Positions 44,113 through 52,167 of a stretch of DNA of 64,000 nucleotides are shown one piece after another (positions within the stretch are counted from its first letter, which is position 1; every line of letters starts with the position of its first letter). The DNA comes from an uncultured Clostridium sp. (GTDB lineage Bacteria; Bacillota; Clostridia; TANB77; CAG-508), in contig CATZPY010000003.1 in assembly GCA_958422985.1 (NCBI GenBank), positions 1 through 64,000 on the forward strand, in the 5' to 3' direction. The notes beneath the pieces were generated by a model, which saw only the letters and a list, made by a program, of their open reading frames with translations, was not told where the DNA came from and did no database searches. The position numbers and the translations under genes were made by a program.

Positions 44113-46635
44113 ATGAAGAGTAAAAAATTAAAGAATCAAGAAGAGGAAGAGTTTGTGCCTAAAGCTTTTAAAAAAGAAAAAAGTAATGGAACACAAGAAA
44201 ATAAGAAAAATAGAAGAGGCAAAACGAATAAAAATAAAAAAGTAAAGAAAATCATAATTTCCCTAATAGTTTTATTAATAATAGTTATAGGTATTGCTCT
44301 TGCAACATCTGCAGTAAAATGGAGAAATATTGCAGAAGATATGCTAATTAATGAAAATTCTATTGTACTTGATAATAATGGTAATGAGCTTGCCAAATTA
44401 GGAAGTGAAAGAAAACAAATAAAAATTGATATTTCACAGATGCCAGCAAATTTAAAAAATGCTTATGTTGCAATAGAAGATGAAAGGTTTTATAAGCACC
44501 AAGGTGTAGATATAAAAAGAACCGGTTCTGCTATATTAAGTTATATTTTTCACTTTGGCAATTCTTCTTATGGTGGAAGTACAATTACACAGCAATTGGT
44601 AAAGAACATGACTGGAGATACCACAGATAGTATATTTAGAAAAGTGAAAGAATGGTGGAAAGCTTGGAACTTGGAATGTATAACTGAAAAAGATGAAATA
44701 TTAGAAACATATTTAAATATTATATATGTTGGTCCGAGTATATATGGTGTAGAAGCCGGAAGTGAATATTATTTTAACAAACCTTGTAAGAACTTAAATT
44801 TAGAAGAATGTGCTTTTTTAGCCGGAATAAATCATTCACCAAATTCTTATAATCCATTTGGAGAGAAAGATAATTCAGAGAAAATAAAGAAGAGGACGAA
44901 AACAGTTTTATCCAAAATGTTAGAACTTGGTTATATTCACGAAGAGGAATATGAAATTGCTACAAAGAATGTAGATGAAGGTATTAAATTTAAAAAGGGC
45001 ACTATTAATTCAGGGAATGGAGTATATTCATATCATACAGATGCACTTATAACAGATGTTACAAATGATATAGCAGATAAGTATAATATTTCTACTAATT
45101 TTGCTACTAATTATATATATATGTCGGGTTTAACAATTACAAGTACACAAGAAACTAAAATTCAAGACCAAATGGAAACAGAAATGGGAAAGAGCAAATA
45201 CATACTGCAGTCAAAAAATGGAGGAGAGCATTCACAATCTGCTATGGTTATAATAGATCATAAAACAGGAAATGTGTTAGGTTGTGTAGGAGGTCTTGGA
45301 AAAAAAGACAAGCCACGTTCTTTAAATAGAGCAACTCAAAGTATTAGGCAAACAGGTTCTGCTATAAAACCAATTGCTGTAGTAGGTCCTGCTATCCAAA
45401 AGAAGCTAATTACTGCTTCGTCAATATATGACGATACAGAAAGAGATTTTAGTGGTGGGTATCACCCAGTAGATTATAGTAAACCTTTAGGTAATATAAC
45501 AGTAAGAAGAGCTATAGAATCTTCACAAAATATTCCATTTGTAGAAATTATGAATGAATTAAAACCTAATGTTGCTATAAAGTATTTAGAAAAAATGGGT
45601 ATTACTACTCTAACAGAAGAGGACAATAACTTAACTTTGGCATTGGGGGGATTGCAAAAAGGAATTAGCCCCTTAGAAATGGCTTCTGCTTATGCAACAA
45701 TTGCAAATGATGGTGAATATATAGAACCTACATTTTATAAAGAAATAAAAAGCAATGCTGGGAAGACAATAATGAAACCAAAGCCGAAAAAAGAAAGAGT
45801 TTTTTCTAAGGAAACAGCTTTTATACTAAAAGATCTACTAACACAGCCAGTAGAAGGAAAAAATGGAACAGCTACATACTGCAAAATAAATGGAATTGAT
45901 GTTGCAGCTAAAACTGGAACAACAGATTCTAATTATGACAGATGGCTCTGTGGTTTTACACCATATTATACAGGTGTTACATGGTATGGCTATGACCAAA
46001 ATGAAACAGTTAATTTTAATAAGAGAAATCCTGCAGGTTTAATTTGGGCTAATGTAATGTCAAGAATACATACTGGTTTAAAAACAGCATATTTTATTAA
46101 GCCATATTCTGTACAAGAAGTTAAAGTTTGTTCAGAAACTGGACTAAAAGCAAGAACTGGTTGTAAAGATACATATACAGAGTATTTTTTAAGATCTACA
46201 GTTCCTGGCTTATGTAACAAACATAGTGGAACAGAGATAAAAGCTTCAGAAACAGAACATAAAAATGAAAACACAAATTCTACAGTTCAAGGAATTAAAA
46301 ACGATATAGATGCAGAAGAACCTGTAATGAATACAAATGTCGTAACAACTGATAATAAAAAAGAAAATATGACAGATACAAATACAAACAAGAATACAAA
46401 TACTAACACGAATACAAATAGCAATATTAATTCAAATAAGAATACTAACTCTAATACAAATACAAATGCAAACACTAATACAAATACTAATTTGAATACA
46501 AATACAAATTCTAACAGCAACAAAAATAATACAAATAGTAATATAAACACAAATACCAATACTAACTCAAATACAAACACTAATTCGAACAGCAGTACAA
46601 ATACACAACCAGGAACAAATACAGCAGATGATTAA
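44113..46635 (+). CDS. Class A penicillin-binding protein (transglycosylase/transpeptidase)
   Basis: An 840-residue bifunctional peptidoglycan synthase. It has a basic cytoplasmic N-terminus, a TM (about 46-66), a GT51 glycosyltransferase domain ('VAIEDERFYKHQG' with catalytic E122; 'GGSTITQQLVKN'), and a transpeptidase domain with S416xxK419 in 'TGSAIKP', 'SSQN' and 'KTGTT' at 600-604. The tail (about 756-840) is an almost pure Asn/Thr/Ser low-complexity repeat outside the membrane. It polymerises and cross-links glycan strands. The start is ATG 44113 with AAGGAG 12 bp upstream. Confidence 0.95.
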   Translation: MKSKKLKNQEEEEFVPKAFKKEKSNGTQENKKNRRGKTNKNKKVKKIIISLIVLLIIVIGIALATSAVKWRNIAEDMLINENSIVLDNNGNELAKLGSERKQIKIDISQMPANLKNAYVAIEDERFYKHQGVDIKRTGSAILSYIFHFGNSSYGGSTITQQLVKNMTGDTTDSIFRKVKEWWKAWNLECITEKDEILETYLNIIYVGPSIYGVEAGSEYYFNKPCKNLNLEECAFLAGINHSPNSYNPFGEKDNSEKIKKRTKTVLSKMLELGYIHEEEYEIATKNVDEGIKFKKGTINSGNGVYSYHTDALITDVTNDIADKYNISTNFATNYIYMSGLTITSTQETKIQDQMETEMGKSKYILQSKNGGEHSQSAMVIIDHKTGNVLGCVGGLGKKDKPRSLNRATQSIRQTGSAIKPIAVVGPAIQKKLITASSIYDDTERDFSGGYHPVDYSKPLGNITVRRAIESSQNIPFVEIMNELKPNVAIKYLEKMGITTLTEEDNNLTLALGGLQKGISPLEMASAYATIANDGEYIEPTFYKEIKSNAGKTIMKPKPKKERVFSKETAFILKDLLTQPVEGKNGTATYCKINGIDVAAKTGTTDSNYDRWLCGFTPYYTGVTWYGYDQNETVNFNKRNPAGLIWANVMSRIHTGLKTAYFIKPYSVQEVKVCSETGLKARTGCKDTYTEYFLRSTVPGLCNKHSGTEIKASETEHKNENTNSTVQGIKNDIDAEEPVMNTNVVTTDNKKENMTDTNTNKNTNTNTNTNSNINSNKNTNSNTNTNANTNTNTNLNTNTNSNSNKNNTNSNINTNTNTNSNTNTNSNSSTNTQPGTNTADD
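46378..46632 (+). repeat. AAYACN hexanucleotide repeat encoding an Asn/Thr tail
   Basis: About 40 imperfect units of AATACA/AATACT/AATTCT in frame at the 3' end of the PBP gene. Such tracts can change length by slippage. Confidence 0.8.
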
Positions 46636-46683
46636 AAGCATATTTAAGATTATATCCGCAATATAAATAATAATTTAATAGTA

Positions 46684-46733
46684 AAAAGAGCAATACTTTA
46701 TTACATAAATGTAGTGAAATTGCTCTTTTTATT
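46684..46733 (+). terminator. Terminator of the PBP transcript
   Basis: AAAAAGAGCAAT pairs with ATTGCTCTTTTT; a T-rich run follows. Confidence 0.75.
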
Positions 46734-46744
46734 ATTAGAAAAGT

Positions 46745-46784
46745 AAAACCGAGATTTTAAGGACCTTTTCTAAATCCCAGTTTA
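46745..46784. repeat. Palindromic intergenic repeat, family 1, copy i
   Basis: AAAACCGAGATTTTAAGGACC...TAAATCCCAGTTT, same orientation as copy g, one arm change on each side. Confidence 0.65.
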
Positions 46785-46831
46785 TAGCTCTTATCCTTTC
46801 TCGCTGTAAGAGCGACACCATCATGCATAAA

Positions 46832-46860
46832 TTGACAATAATAGATTTAAATGGTATAAT
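46832..46860 (+). promoter_or_regulatory. Perfect consensus SigA promoter of the 46904-51546 operon
   Basis: TTGACA at 46832-46837, 17-bp spacer and TATAAT at 46855-46860. It is the only full-consensus promoter noticed in the window. Confidence 0.8.
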
Positions 46861-46903
46861 AGAACGTGATAATGCAAAAAGATATGAATAAAAGAGAGTG
46901 ATT

Positions 46904-47878
46904 ATGAGCGAACAATATATTTATATAGGTAATGCGTCAAAAAATGGCATAAACAAGTATCGTTTTTCGAATGAAAACTTAAATTTAGTCTATACAACTA
47001 ATGATTTTGAAAGATGTACATATTTAGCACAAAATGAAAATCATTTATATGCAGTACAAGAAAATGAGAATGGTAATATATTAGCATATAAAAAAACTTC
47101 CAAAGGTTTAACATATATTGGGAATAAAAGCTCATTAGGAAGTGGCCCATGTCATGTAGAAATAAGTAACAAGAAGAAAATGCTATTTATTTCGAATTAT
47201 ATGAATGGGTATTTTACTGCATATAAAATTAAGGAAAGTGGCGAAATAGGAGAGCTTATTTATAATAACGTAAACCGTAGTAAATATTCGCATTTACATT
47301 GTGCAAAAGTTTTTAATAATGAAAACAACTTAATAACTGTAGACTTGGGCATGAATATATTAGATTTATACGAAGTGCAAAAAAAATCTTTAAAAAAGAT
47401 TTTTTCACTTCAATTTCCCAAAGACGAAGAGCCAAGACATATAGCTATTTATAATGAAAAAATTTTTTTATTAACTGAAAAAGGTTGTACATTATATGTT
47501 TTAAGATATATACAAAAAAAATTAGAAATCCTATATAAAACAAGTATTTTACCTAATAATCACGCAAAAAAAGAAAACGATACAGGAGCAGGAATTAAGA
47601 TTTCTTCAGATGGCAAATATATTTACACATCTATAAGAGGACATAATAGCATATCTGTATTTAAATATGAAAATAAAAAATTAGAATTAGTACAAAATAT
47701 TTTATCCTATGGCGATACTCCCAGAGATTTAGAAATTGACAAAACACAGAAATATGTATTTGTTGCGAACCAAGATTCTAATGAAATTGCAATTTTTAGT
47801 AGAGATATTAATACTGGTAAATTGGAATTTTTAAATAAGCAGAAATCACCTTTGCCAACATGTGTACTGTCAGAATAG
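46904..47878 (+). CDS. Lactonase-family beta-propeller protein (6-phosphogluconolactonase/YbhE-like)
   Basis: A 324-residue seven-bladed propeller of the PF10282 type. Repeated strands such as 'LYAVQENENGNILAYK', 'LFISNYMNGYFTAYK', 'DTGAGIKISSDGKYIYTSIRGHNSISVFK' and 'YVFVANQDSNEIAIFSR' give the blade pattern. Family members hydrolyse 6-phosphogluconolactone or related lactones, but many act on other sugars. ATG 46904 follows GAGAGTG; a GTG six bases earlier was not preferred. It is the first gene of a five-gene operon with glycosyltransferases, so it may act on a nucleotide-sugar or lactone in that pathway. Confidence 0.85.
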   Translation: MSEQYIYIGNASKNGINKYRFSNENLNLVYTTNDFERCTYLAQNENHLYAVQENENGNILAYKKTSKGLTYIGNKSSLGSGPCHVEISNKKKMLFISNYMNGYFTAYKIKESGEIGELIYNNVNRSKYSHLHCAKVFNNENNLITVDLGMNILDLYEVQKKSLKKIFSLQFPKDEEPRHIAIYNEKIFLLTEKGCTLYVLRYIQKKLEILYKTSILPNNHAKKENDTGAGIKISSDGKYIYTSIRGHNSISVFKYENKKLELVQNILSYGDTPRDLEIDKTQKYVFVANQDSNEIAIFSRDINTGKLEFLNKQKSPLPTCVLSE

Positions 47879-47887
47879 GGGGCATAT

Positions 47888-49075
47888 ATGAAAAAGAAGC
47901 TGTTAATAGCAGTTCATACTCTTCAATTAGGAGGAGTAGAAAAAATAGTAATTAATCTTTTAAAAATGATGGATAAAGAAAAATATGATATAACATTATT
48001 ATCACTAGTAAATGATGGTGTTTTTGTGGAAGATGCACTAAACATACCAGGAATAAAATATAAGTATTTTTTTGAAAGCTATTTTAAAAAAAGCAGAAAT
48101 GACATAAATTCAAAGCATTATAAAATATCTTGTAAATTAATGAGTATAATTTGGAAATGGTATTTATTTTTAATAAAACATTTTCCAAATTATTTGTATA
48201 AAAAGAATATAAAGGAAGTATACGACATAGAAATTGCTTTTCTAGAAGGGAAAGTTGCAAAAGTTATAGCTAATTCTAATAATAAAAATTCTAAAAAAAT
48301 TGCATGGATACATACAGATATAGAAAATATTTCGCGAGCTAGTATATTTAAAAATTTAGATGATGAAATAAATTGCTATAAAAGATTTGACAAAATTGTT
48401 TGTGTTTCTAATGATGTAAAATATCATTTTACACAAAAAACAGGAATTTCAGACAATGTAATTGTACAGGTAAACCCAATAAATTCTGAAGAAATATTAA
48501 AAAAAGCCAAAGAGCCAATAACAAAAGACTTAAAGAAAAATGGAATTATAATATCTGCAGTTGGAAGATTAGCATATGAAAAAGGCTATGACAGATTATT
48601 AAAAATCCATAGAAAATTGTTAAGAGAAAACATAAAAAACTCTATATGGATAATTGGAGAAGGTACAGAAAGAGAAAATTTAGAAAACTACATAGAAGAA
48701 AATAATTTAAAAGATACAGTTAATTTAGTAGGATATACCGAAAATCCTTATAAATATGTTAAAGAATCTGATATATTTGTATGTTCTTCTAGAATAGAAG
48801 GATTAAGTTCTGTTGTAATAGAAGCAGCTATGTTAGACAAGCCAATAGTTACAACATTATGTTCCGGAATGAAGGATATTCTAGGAGAAGATAATGAAAA
48901 TGCACTTATAGTGTCTAATGATACATACAATTTATATTTGGGAGTTAAAAAAGTAATATTAAACAAGGAACTTAGAGAAAAATATAAAGAAAATATAAAA
49001 AATGTTACACGAAAATTTGATATGAATACAGTTATATCAAATATAGATAAATTACTTGAAAGTTTGGAGAGTTAA
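47888..49075 (+). CDS. Glycosyltransferase family 4 (GT-B fold)
   Basis: A 395-residue GT-B transferase. The N-terminal acceptor domain starts 'LQLGGVEKIVINLLKMM'. The C-terminal donor domain has 'VGRLAYEKGYDRLL', 'WIIGEGTERENLE' and the nucleotide-sugar 'SSRIEGLSSVVIEAAMLDKPIV' segment with the family E-x7-E pair. It likely adds a sugar to a lipid-linked or surface glycan. There is no TM, so it is peripheral. It starts 9 bp after the lactonase gene. Confidence 0.93.
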   Translation: MKKKLLIAVHTLQLGGVEKIVINLLKMMDKEKYDITLLSLVNDGVFVEDALNIPGIKYKYFFESYFKKSRNDINSKHYKISCKLMSIIWKWYLFLIKHFPNYLYKKNIKEVYDIEIAFLEGKVAKVIANSNNKNSKKIAWIHTDIENISRASIFKNLDDEINCYKRFDKIVCVSNDVKYHFTQKTGISDNVIVQVNPINSEEILKKAKEPITKDLKKNGIIISAVGRLAYEKGYDRLLKIHRKLLRENIKNSIWIIGEGTERENLENYIEENNLKDTVNLVGYTENPYKYVKESDIFVCSSRIEGLSSVVIEAAMLDKPIVTTLCSGMKDILGEDNENALIVSNDTYNLYLGVKKVILNKELREKYKENIKNVTRKFDMNTVISNIDKLLESLES

Positions 49076-49076
49076 A

Positions 49077-49958
49077 ATGATACAAATTGGTTGTAATTAT
49101 ATTGTTAATGAAGATGGCAAAAATATTTATGACGACTTATATAAAAATTTAATAAAAAATAATTATATAGATATTTTAAAGTTTCCAGGTAGATTTTGTA
49201 ATAGTGAAGAACTTAATAACTGCTTGAAACTAGCAAAAGAAAATAATATAAAAGTAGATTTTCATGGTTTACCACATATGGAACCTAGAACACATAGTAA
49301 AAGAATGATTAAGAATATAGACTGGCATAGCTTGCCAGCCAATTTAATGCAATTAAATAATAAAAAACGTATTAGTACACATATAGCAGCAGAAATTAAC
49401 GAGAATATAGATGAGGCTAAAGAGATATTATTTGAAAATATAAATAGCTTAAAAACTCAATTTTTAAAATTATATAATGAAGAAATTAAGTTTGGAGGGG
49501 AAAATCAACCCGGAGGTTACGGTATTCCATTAGCAGAGATTTCTCCTAAAACTATAAGTTATATGTGGGAAATATTAGATTTTGGAGTATTCGATATTTC
49601 ACATGCAAAACTTGCAGCAAATGATTTAAATATTTCGTATAATAACTATTTAGATTTATTAACAAATAAAGACAAAGTTAAGATTTTGCATATTTCTGGA
49701 AATGTAGACAATACAGGTGAATTTAAAAATAAACTAGATAAACATCTTATGATGGATAAAACAGAAATAAAAGATATTATTTATACTATTAAAAACTTTA
49801 AAAATCTTGACTTAATAATATCTGAGCTTGCTTTTAATTCAAGATATAGTTTTGAAAAGGAACTAAAAATAGAAATGCAAACATTAAAAATGATAGCAGA
49901 AACACTAGATGTGGAAGAATGTATAAATTTACATGAAAGTTTGTGCAAAGAAAATTAA
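49077..49958 (+). CDS. TIM-barrel (AP-endonuclease-2/xylose-isomerase-like) protein
   Basis: A 293-residue protein that reads as an (alpha/beta)8 barrel with polar strand ends: 'VDFHGLPH', 'RISTHIAAE', 'KFGGENQPGG', 'FDISHAKL', 'ILHISGN' and 'DLIISELAF'. The spaced His, Glu and Asp residues resemble the divalent-metal site of the sugar-phosphate isomerase/epimerase and DUF692-like superfamily. The exact reaction is unknown. ATG 49077 follows GGAGAG and is 1 bp past the GT4 stop. In context it may make or edit a sugar for the neighbouring transferases (inference). Confidence 0.6.
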   Translation: MIQIGCNYIVNEDGKNIYDDLYKNLIKNNYIDILKFPGRFCNSEELNNCLKLAKENNIKVDFHGLPHMEPRTHSKRMIKNIDWHSLPANLMQLNNKKRISTHIAAEINENIDEAKEILFENINSLKTQFLKLYNEEIKFGGENQPGGYGIPLAEISPKTISYMWEILDFGVFDISHAKLAANDLNISYNNYLDLLTNKDKVKILHISGNVDNTGEFKNKLDKHLMMDKTEIKDIIYTIKNFKNLDLIISELAFNSRYSFEKELKIEMQTLKMIAETLDVEECINLHESLCKEN

Positions 49959-49974
49959 AAATAGAGGTGATTAT

Positions 49975-50709
49975 ATGAAAGATACTGTTATTGTAATTAC
50001 AGGTGGACATGGGGGAATAGGTAGAGTAGTAGTTTCTAATTTTTTAAAACAAGGTGCTAAAGTAGTAGTTTTAGATAAAGATGATACTACATCTAAAGCT
50101 ATTCTAGAAAATGAAAATTACACTTTTATAAAAACTGATGTTACTAAAATAGAAGAGCTTCAAAATGCTCATAAAATAATAGAAAACAAATATGGCTATA
50201 TTAATTATTTAATAAGTATGGCAGGAATTAACATGAAAAGTGAAATAGATGGAATTAGAGGAATAACCTTTAATGACATAGATAAGTCTATAAGCTTAAA
50301 TTTAACAGCACATATATACCTTATAAAAATAATGCTAGACTTAATAGAAAAGTCTAAAGATATTTCTAAAAGAGCTATTTTAATGATATCTTCTATAAAT
50401 GCAATAACTAGATATGGTTTGCCAGCATATAGTGCTGCGAAATCTGGAATATATGGTTTTATGAAATCTATTTTAAATGAACTAGGAACTTCTAATATAA
50501 GGGTAAACACAATTTCATTAGGAACTGTGCCACATATGGAACAAGAAATAGAAGGTGATGAATATTTTGAAAATTATAAGAATCATTTGCCTATTAAAAG
50601 TTTTGTTAGACCAACAGATGTTTATGATGCAATTTATTCTTTATTAGAAATAGCTAAAGGTGTTAATGGACAAAACCTAGTTCTAGATATGGGACAAAGT
50701 TTAAGATAA
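49975..50709 (+). CDS. Short-chain dehydrogenase/reductase (SDR)
   Basis: A 244-residue classical SDR. The cofactor motif 'TGGHGGIGR' is at 9-17 and the acidic D34 after strand 2 suggests NAD(H). 'NYLISMAG' and the catalytic S140, Y152, K156 ('YSAAK') are intact. It is most like ketoreductases or sugar-alcohol dehydrogenases. ATG 49975 follows AGAGGTG; an earlier in-frame ATG at 49933 lies within the preceding gene. It probably acts on the same sugar intermediate as the barrel protein upstream (inference). Confidence 0.92.
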   Translation: MKDTVIVITGGHGGIGRVVVSNFLKQGAKVVVLDKDDTTSKAILENENYTFIKTDVTKIEELQNAHKIIENKYGYINYLISMAGINMKSEIDGIRGITFNDIDKSISLNLTAHIYLIKIMLDLIEKSKDISKRAILMISSINAITRYGLPAYSAAKSGIYGFMKSILNELGTSNIRVNTISLGTVPHMEQEIEGDEYFENYKNHLPIKSFVRPTDVYDAIYSLLEIAKGVNGQNLVLDMGQSLR

Positions 50710-50721
50710 AGGAGATTAATT

Positions 50722-51546
50722 ATGGCAAATATTTCTGTTATTATACCAGTATATAATGCACAAAATACCATAGAAAAAACAATAAACTCTGTATTAAAGA
50801 GTAAGGAAGATATAGAACTTATTCTTGTAATAGATGGATTAAGTGATAATTCGCTAAATATATGCGAAGAAATGAAGAAAAAAGATAGCAGAATAAAAAT
50901 AATCGTTCAAGAAAATAAAGGAGCATTATGTGCTAGAATAAATGGAATTAAAAGTGCAACTGGAAAGTATGTAATGTTTCTAGATGCAGATGATGAATAT
51001 ATAGATGGTGTTTTTAGCAAAATGAATGAAATTATAAATAAATATTCACCAGACTTAATTAAATTTAGATATAAAAAAGAGAATTATGAACAATATAAAT
51101 ATTTTAGTGAAAACGAAATATTTATTAATAAAAAAGACTTTAGCGAAAAAGTATATCCTATGTTTTTTGAAGGATATCAATTAAATGCTATATGGAATAG
51201 CTGTGTAAAGAAATCTTGTTTAGATAGTATAAGTGCCCCAAACCAAAGACTAAGATATGCTGAAGATTTAATGATGAATTTAAATATATTTACAAATATA
51301 AATTCAGCAGTATTTCTAAACGATATTTACTATTTTTATAACACAAATTCAAGTAGTATTACACAATCTAGAAAAAGTAGTAAAAAATGGCTAGAAATAT
51401 TGCAAAATGCTGTAGATGTATATTCTTCATTATTCTCTTATCTTAATATTTGGAATATGTATACAGCTACAAATGTAAAACTTGTACAAGAACGACTAGC
51501 AAAAGAAGTCAATATAATTATAAATATATTAAATACAATGAATTAA
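50722..51546 (+). CDS. Glycosyltransferase family 2
   Basis: A 274-residue GT-A transferase. 'ISVIIPVYNAQNTIEKTI' opens the fold, 'VIDGLSDNS' holds the diphosphate-binding region, and 'MFLDADDEY' is the metal-binding DxD. The C-terminal domain is helical with no TM. AAGGAG precedes ATG 50722. It is the last gene of the operon; its final codons form the left arm of the terminator. Confidence 0.92.
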   Translation: MANISVIIPVYNAQNTIEKTINSVLKSKEDIELILVIDGLSDNSLNICEEMKKKDSRIKIIVQENKGALCARINGIKSATGKYVMFLDADDEYIDGVFSKMNEIINKYSPDLIKFRYKKENYEQYKYFSENEIFINKKDFSEKVYPMFFEGYQLNAIWNSCVKKSCLDSISAPNQRLRYAEDLMMNLNIFTNINSAVFLNDIYYFYNTNSSSITQSRKSSKKWLEILQNAVDVYSSLFSYLNIWNMYTATNVKLVQERLAKEVNIIINILNTMN

Positions 51547-51566
51547 AATTTCATTGTATTTTTTTA
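51532..51566 (+). terminator. Terminator of the glycan operon, overlapping the GT2 stop
   Basis: A perfect 10-bp stem AATACAATGA / TCATTGTATT with a 9-nt loop that contains the stop codon, followed by T7. Confidence 0.85.
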
Positions 51567-51676
51567 TAGTAGGAAGTTGCTCCTAGTAGGAGAAACTTCT
51601 GTACTAGATAATTATGACGTACCTTAGATTTTCTTAGAATTTACATTTGTTAGAAAATCTTAGGTACGTTTTTTTT
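51562..51676. repeat. Family 2 repeat, most complete copy
   Basis: It starts TTTTATAGTAGGAA with TCCTAGTAGGAG, then continues to the hairpin CGTACCTTAGATTTTCT (51618-51634) / AGAAAATCTTAGGTACG (51652-51668), which pairs with one mismatch and is followed by T8. The left part matches 28991-29029 and the hairpin matches 35059-35107. Confidence 0.65.
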
Positions 51677-51685
51677 TATTTACTC

Positions 51686-51736
51686 TTGCATAAAAACAAA
51701 TGTTCTGATATAATTTTTAAAAGCGAACAAACATTC
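51686..51736 (+). promoter_or_regulatory. SigA promoter with two LexA-like boxes
   Basis: TTGCAT (51686-51691), 17-bp spacer, TATAAT (51709-51714). AAACAAATGTTC at 51694-51705 lies in the spacer, and CGAACAAACATTCT at 51724-51737 lies just downstream. Each differs from the Bacillota SOS core GAAC-N4-GTTC at one base. Centres are 31 bp apart, on the same face of the helix. Confidence 0.55.
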
Positions 51737-51758
51737 TAGTACGTAAGGAGGAAAAAAT

Positions 51759-52028
51759 ATGAAATCGAAAAGGGGACTAATTATAATAATTTTTATAGTA
51801 ATAATTGCATTTGCAAAGACTAGCTACTCTAAACAAGAAGTTAATTACAAGGTTACAATTATAGACTTTGGCGAAACACTATGGTCAATAGCGAAAAAAG
51901 AACAGGAAACAAATAAATATTATGAGGGGAAAGATATAAGATTTGTAATAAACGATATAAAGTACAACAATAATTTAAAAGATTCTAATTTATATGAGGG
52001 AATGGAATTAAAAATACCTTCTATGTAG
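51759..52028 (+). CDS. Small LysM protein, YneA-like cell-division inhibitor candidate
   Basis: An 89-residue exported protein with an N-terminal signal/TM segment (about 5-23) and one LysM domain (about 30-87; 'VTIIDFGETLWSIAKKE' and 'LYEGMELKIPS'). This is the architecture of YneA, the SOS-induced division suppressor of Bacillus. The two LexA-like boxes at its promoter support that reading. AAGGAGG precedes ATG 51759. LexA itself is not in the window. Other small LysM wall proteins share this layout. Confidence 0.75.
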   Translation: MKSKRGLIIIIFIVIIAFAKTSYSKQEVNYKVTIIDFGETLWSIAKKEQETNKYYEGKDIRFVINDIKYNNNLKDSNLYEGMELKIPSM

Positions 52029-52167
52029 CATAATTTTATATAATAATTAATCGATTTACTTGAAAATATAAAGTATGAATTATATAATTTTATAAAATAA
52101 TAAAAGTAAAAATCTTTAGCAATCAATAAGTAAAAAATAGTATTTAAGGAGTTAAGTATTATAATAA

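Noticed and set aside
44136..44396. Long opposite-strand frames inside real genes
   Set aside because: Frames such as this one, those opposite the adaptor, permease and PBP genes, and the Phe/Leu/Ser-rich frames opposite Lys/Glu-rich regions are shadows of AT-rich coding sequence without ribosome sites.
46378..46632. CRISPR or tandem-repeat array
   Set aside because: The short AAYACN units are in frame within the PBP gene and encode an Asn/Thr tail; there are no spacers.
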